Below, in pieces: positions 60,854-64,000 of a stretch of 64,000 nt of DNA. A program made the translations under genes and the position numbers. The notes under the pieces are model-generated. The model did not search any database. It worked only from the letters and a program-made list of their open reading frames with translations, and was not told where the DNA came from. The first letter of the stretch is position 1. Every line of letters starts with the position of its first letter. Source of the stretch: a virus. The stretch lies in IMG/VR virus record IMGVR_UViG_3300037486_000467, positions 19,641 through 83,640 of that record, one strand, 5' to 3'.

Positions 60854-63800
60854 TTTTTATTATATTTTCTAATTGTTGTACTCTTTCCTTTAATGAAGCT
60901 ATTTCATATGCAAATAAATCTATGTATGCAACTGACATCATACCGCTATTATCATATCTTATAAAATCTGGATTTATTTTATGAAGATCTTGCGCAATTA
61001 CGCCATATCGTATTTGTCCCAAATTAGATTTTAACTCAAATTTTTTGTATCCTATATTAATAGGGGGTGTAGGGAATGCAGAAATATTAGTCTTTAATCT
61101 TTCATCTGATGTTAAAATAAAGTTTGTTGAATGCATATCACTTGTTGACCAAATTGCTCCAGGTACATATAAAGCTGAACTAACATACTGCAAACCTGTA
61201 ACATATGTTGCAGCAGTAGTTCCATTCCATATCATTACATTATCATCACTACCCCCACTTAATGATGCGCCTGTTATTCCTTGAGTTCCTTGAGTTCCTT
61301 GTCTTCCTTGAATACCTTGTGTTCCTTGAGTTCCTTGACTTCCTGTACCAGTTATTCCTTGAGTTCCTTGAGTTCCCTGAGAACCAGTACCGGTTATTCC
61401 CTGAGTTCCTTGAGTTCCCTGAGAAGCTGCGCCGCCAGAAGTTCCTTGAGTTCCTTGTCTTCCCTGAATTCCTTGAGTTCCCTGAATACCTTGAGTTCCT
61501 TGAGTTCCTTGACTACTTGCACCGCCAGAAGTTCCTTGAATACCTTGAGTTCCTTGAGTTCCTTGAGTTGCTGTACCAGTTATTCCTTGAGTTCCTTGTG
61601 TTCCTTGGCTACTTGCACCACCAGAAGTTCCTTGAGTTCCTTGTCTTCCTTGAATTCCTTGAGTTCCCTGAATACCTTGAGTTCCTTGAGTTCCTTGACT
61701 ACTTGCACCGCCAGAAGTTCCTTGAGTTCCTTGAGTTCCTTGTCTTCCCTGAATACCTTGAGTTCCTTGTGTTCCCTGGCTACTTGCACCACCAAAAGTT
61801 CCCTGAATACCCTGTGTTCCTTGTGTTCCTTGAGCTCCACCAGCGCCAATAACTTCAAGATATCCTGAATTCCACTCAAAGTCTGATATAGATAATGAAG
61901 CATTTGAAATATAATTGGCTTTAATATAAGACGAAGAATCTACATAAGATGATATTAAGAATACGTTATCTAATGAAGCATCTAACGCTGTAATACTTAC
62001 ATCTTGAATTATTTGCCAAGCATATAATTGATTTAATGATGCATCTGTTCCTGCACCAGCTATTCCCTGTGTTCCCTGACGACCCTGAATTCCTTGAGTT
62101 CCTTGAGTTCCTTGAGAACCCGTACCTGTAATACCCTGAGTTCCTTGAGTTCCTTGAGAACCAGTACCTGTAATACCCTGAGTTCCTTGAGTTCCTTGAC
62201 GACCTTGGCTGCCTTGGCTGCCCTGAGATCCTTGAATACCCTGAGTTCCTTGAGTTCCTTGAGATCCTGTTCCAGTTATACCTTGTGTTCCTTGAGTTCC
62301 TTGAGAACCAGTACCAGTTATGCCTTGAGTTCCTTGAGTTCCTTGACGACCTTGGCTGCCTTGGCTGCCCTGAGATCCTTGAATACCCTGTGTTCCTTGT
62401 GTTCCTTGAGAACCTGTGCCAGTAATACCCTGAGTTCCCTGTGTTCCTTGAGAACCCGTACCAGTTATGCCTTGAGTTCCTTGAGTTCCTTGAGAACCTG
62501 TACCAGTAATACCTTGAGTTCCTTGAGTTCCTTGGCGACCTTGGCTACCTTGAGCACCTTGAATTCCCTGTGTTCCTTGAGTTCCTTGAGAACCAGTTAT
62601 ACCTTGAGTTCCTTGAGTTCCTTGTGTTCCTTGAAGACCTGAAATTTCTGACCAATGATGGCCATCAAGATAATCAGCATTAAGATTAACTACTTGCGTT
62701 GTAGAACTAACTGTCATCGGCGCGGTTCCAGTAGCAACAGTTGAAGTTAAAGCATTTCCACCTACATTAAAAGGAAATGTTACGCTCTGATATCTATCTA
62801 TAGAATAAATATTTCTTTTTCCAAATGGATATGATCCCCACCACTCTAAGCCTTGTATATAAAAATCATTAGCATAATTCCATTGAGCACATGAGAAAGT
62901 TAATCTAACACCATCTGAAAGCGCGCTCGGATGAAACCAAATAGGAGTATGAGGAATCCAAAGATGTCCAGGCCAATTATTAAACGCACCACTTGTAACA
63001 GTAGACCATGTAGATGTATCATGGTCACGTTTTTCCATTAATATATTAATACTATTTCCGCTAGTTCCGTTTCCGATATATAATGCATTTAATGCTACAT
63101 AACTCGCGCTAATCCATGTTAATCTATAATATCCTGTGCTAGCACTGGCTAAAGGCAATGCATATATAGTAGTTAAACAATCTTCTCCTATCATTAAATC
63201 TCCTAACTGAGCAGCTGTTGCTCGAGTAGAAGTTGTCCATGTACTACCATCAGTAGATTGTTCTTGTGAATTAGGAGCTATAAATCTAAGCTTATTGTTC
63301 ATTTCGCTATGAATCATGGCGATTTCTTCTAATGTAGGACTTCCTAAATTAGTTATAACACTATTAAGAGGATTTTTAACGCCGGTAATAGCTTGTGCTG
63401 TTAAATATGTACCATCGAATGTTAAATTTGACTCAGCATAAGCAGAATTTGCAGTTCCATCGCTTGTAAGAACTCTATTATCTGCAGCGTTTGCTATAGT
63501 TGTAAAGCCAGTTCCTTGAGTTCCTTGAGCTCCAGTTATACCTTGTGTTCCTTGAGTTCCTTGACGACCCTGACTGCCTTGAGCACCTTGAATTCCTTGA
63601 GTTCCTTGTGTTCCTTGAGCTCCAGTTATACCTTGAGTTCCTTGAGTTCCTTGAGCTCCAGTTATACCTTGTGTTCCTTGAGTTCCTTGACGACCTTGGC
63701 TTCCCTGAGAACCTTGAGCACCTTGAATTCCTTGAGTTCCTTGTGTTCCCTGAGCTCCAGTTATACCTTGAGTTCCTTGTGTTCCTTGAGCTCCAGTTAT

Positions 63801-64000
63801 TCCTTGAGTTCCTTGAGTTCCTTGAGAACCAGTTATTCCTTGAGTTCCTTGTGTTCCTTGAGAACCTTGAATACCTTGAGTTCCTTGAGTTCCTTGAGAA
63901 CCAGTTATTCCTTGAGTTCCTTGAGTTCCTTGAGCTCCAGTTATACCTTGTGTTCCTTGAGTTCCTTGACGACCTTGGCTTCCCTGAGAACCTTGAGCAC
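60825..64000 (-). CDS. Collagen-like tail fibre with S74 intramolecular chaperone (5' end outside window)
   Basis: The frame runs without a stop from 60825 to the right edge; an in-frame Met at 63317 is internal. Upstream of it the frame reads 'ADNRVLTSDGTANSAYAESNLTFDGTYL' and then more collagen-like repeats. The body has long Gly-x-Gln repeats (GTQGTQGIQGTQG), a globular part near 62,640-63,500, and a C-terminal peptidase S74 domain beginning 'SDERLKTN', with a coiled coil ('ASLKERVQQLENIIK'). S74 domains help trimerise phage fibres and then cut themselves off; the Ser of SDERLKTN is the expected nucleophile. It is probably a host-binding fibre. Confidence 0.85.
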   Translation of the reverse strand, partial: AQGSQGSQGRQGTQGTQGITGAQGTQGTQGITGSQGTQGTQGIQGSQGTQGTQGITGSQGTQGTQGITGAQGTQGTQGITGAQGTQGTQGIQGAQGSQGSQGRQGTQGTQGITGAQGTQGTQGITGAQGTQGTQGIQGAQGSQGRQGTQGTQGITGAQGTQGTGFTTIANAADNRVLTSDGTANSAYAESNLTFDGTYLTAQAITGVKNPLNSVITNLGSPTLEEIAMIHSEMNNKLRFIAPNSQEQSTDGSTWTTSTRATAAQLGDLMIGEDCLTTIYALPLASASTGYYRLTWISASYVALNALYIGNGTSGNSINILMEKRDHDTSTWSTVTSGAFNNWPGHLWIPHTPIWFHPSALSDGVRLTFSCAQWNYANDFYIQGLEWWGSYPFGKRNIYSIDRYQSVTFPFNVGGNALTSTVATGTAPMTVSSTTQVVNLNADYLDGHHWSEISGLQGTQGTQGTQGITGSQGTQGTQGIQGAQGSQGRQGTQGTQGITGTGSQGTQGTQGITGTGSQGTQGTQGITGTGSQGTQGTQGIQGSQGSQGSQGRQGTQGTQGITGTGSQGTQGTQGITGTGSQGTQGTQGIQGSQGSQGSQGRQGTQGTQGITGTGSQGTQGTQGITGTGSQGTQGTQGIQGRQGTQGIAGAGTDASLNQLYAWQIIQDVSITALDASLDNVFLISSYVDSSSYIKANYISNASLSISDFEWNSGYLEVIGAGGAQGTQGTQGIQGTFGGASSQGTQGTQGIQGRQGTQGTQGTSGGASSQGTQGTQGIQGTQGIQGRQGTQGTSGGASSQGTQGTQGITGTATQGTQGTQGIQGTSGGASSQGTQGTQGIQGTQGIQGRQGTQGTSGGAASQGTQGTQGITGTGSQGTQGTQGITGTGSQGTQGTQGIQGRQGTQGTQGITGASLSGGSDDNVMIWNGTTAATYVTGLQYVSSALYVPGAIWSTSDMHSTNFILTSDERLKTNISAFPTPPINIGYKKFELKSNLGQIRYGVIAQDLHKINPDFIRYDNSGMMSVAYIDLFAYEIASLKERVQQLENIIKNGSTGYKHI
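61262..62640 (-). repeat. Collagen-like Gly-x-y repeats, inner block
   Basis: Tandem 9-base units code for GTQ, GIQ, GSQ and GRQ triplets; interruptions such as GITGTGSQ occur. Larger blocks of about 90 bases recur almost exactly, for example around 62,190 and 62,320. Confidence 0.85.
63507..64000 (-). repeat. Collagen-like repeats, outer block (continues past window)
   Basis: The same GTQ/GIQ/GAQ coding repeats run to the edge of the window in the same frame as the rest of the fibre gene. Confidence 0.85.

Noticed and set aside
61262-62642. Rightward frames opposite the collagen-like repeats
   Set aside because: They translate to Ser-Leu or Leu-Glu-Phe periodic strings that simply mirror the Gly-x-Gln repeat; the fibre frame is clearly the real one.
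63315-63317. Met codon as the start of the collagen-like fibre gene
   Set aside because: The frame is open upstream to the window edge and encodes typical fibre sequence, so this Met is internal.

Overview
The window looks like part of a large, AT-rich myovirus genome with T4-type architecture that infects a member of the Bacteroidota. The T4 relationship rests on recognisable counterparts of gp4 (head completion), gp14 (neck), gp15 (sheath stabiliser), gp16/gp17 (terminase), gp18 (sheath), gp19 (tube), gp20 (portal), a gp26-family baseplate protein, gp55 (late sigma) and a 3,206-residue tape measure. The host assignment rests on a secreted protein with a type IX secretion sorting domain, BACON domains in an adhesin, an ECF sigma factor and A/T-rich leaders without obvious Shine-Dalgarno sites.

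Layout: almost everything from 1 to 30,748 is read rightwards; everything from 30,741 to 64,000 is read leftwards. The two blocks converge and overlap by 8 bases. The left block holds: a cluster of small proteins sharing an N-terminal leader and a 'SDPIxDMGIG' motif (1-3,222); gp15-like and other structural proteins (3,271-8,162); gp55 and gp4 (8,249-9,187); one leftward T5orf172-type gene (9,897-10,616); portal and small membrane proteins (10,777-13,247); a circularly permuted tmRNA gene (13,321-13,588); a four-module 'DMGIG' polyprotein (13,645-15,111); thymidylate kinase, ECF sigma and a PD-(D/E)XK nuclease (16,047-19,332); membrane and zinc proteins; a lysozyme carrying the same leader (22,129-23,025); a leucine-rich-like DMGIG protein; a VWA/MoxR pair (24,726-28,320); and a secreted beta-helix protein with a T9SS C-terminal signal (28,838-30,748).

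The right block, read leftwards from 64,000, begins with a collagen-like fibre with an S74 chaperone end (truncated by the window edge) and a Cys-repeat/BACON adhesin. Next comes a sugar/methyl-modification operon: a fusion of a GH130-like propeller, two FkbM methyltransferases and a radical SAM domain; a TPR-FkbM protein; and two small Cys4 proteins. After a terminator come a LamG-type lectin, gp14, gp16, gp17, gp18, gp19, a leader-bearing small protein, gp26-like and chaperone-like proteins, the tape measure, two small proteins and a glycosyltransferase.

The most interesting idea is a modular internal-protein system. At least twelve copies of KFxEDSDPIxDMGIG follow an (I/L)xE tripeptide, usually in a ten-residue leader (M[KR]LVxEHIxE). 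That leader resembles the T4 capsid-targeting sequence, which the prohead protease cuts after (L/I)xE. The payload domains vary (ankyrin, leucine-rich-like, unknown folds), and several genes string two to four modules together, each with its own internal (I/L)xE site. I infer a set of packaged, protease-matured effectors injected with the DNA. The permuted tmRNA with an intact G3-U70 alanine identity pair, the T9SS cargo protein, the four-domain modification enzyme and a repeated T4-late-like TATATAAAATAAA element are the other notable signals. All assignments come from reading the sequence; no database search was run.
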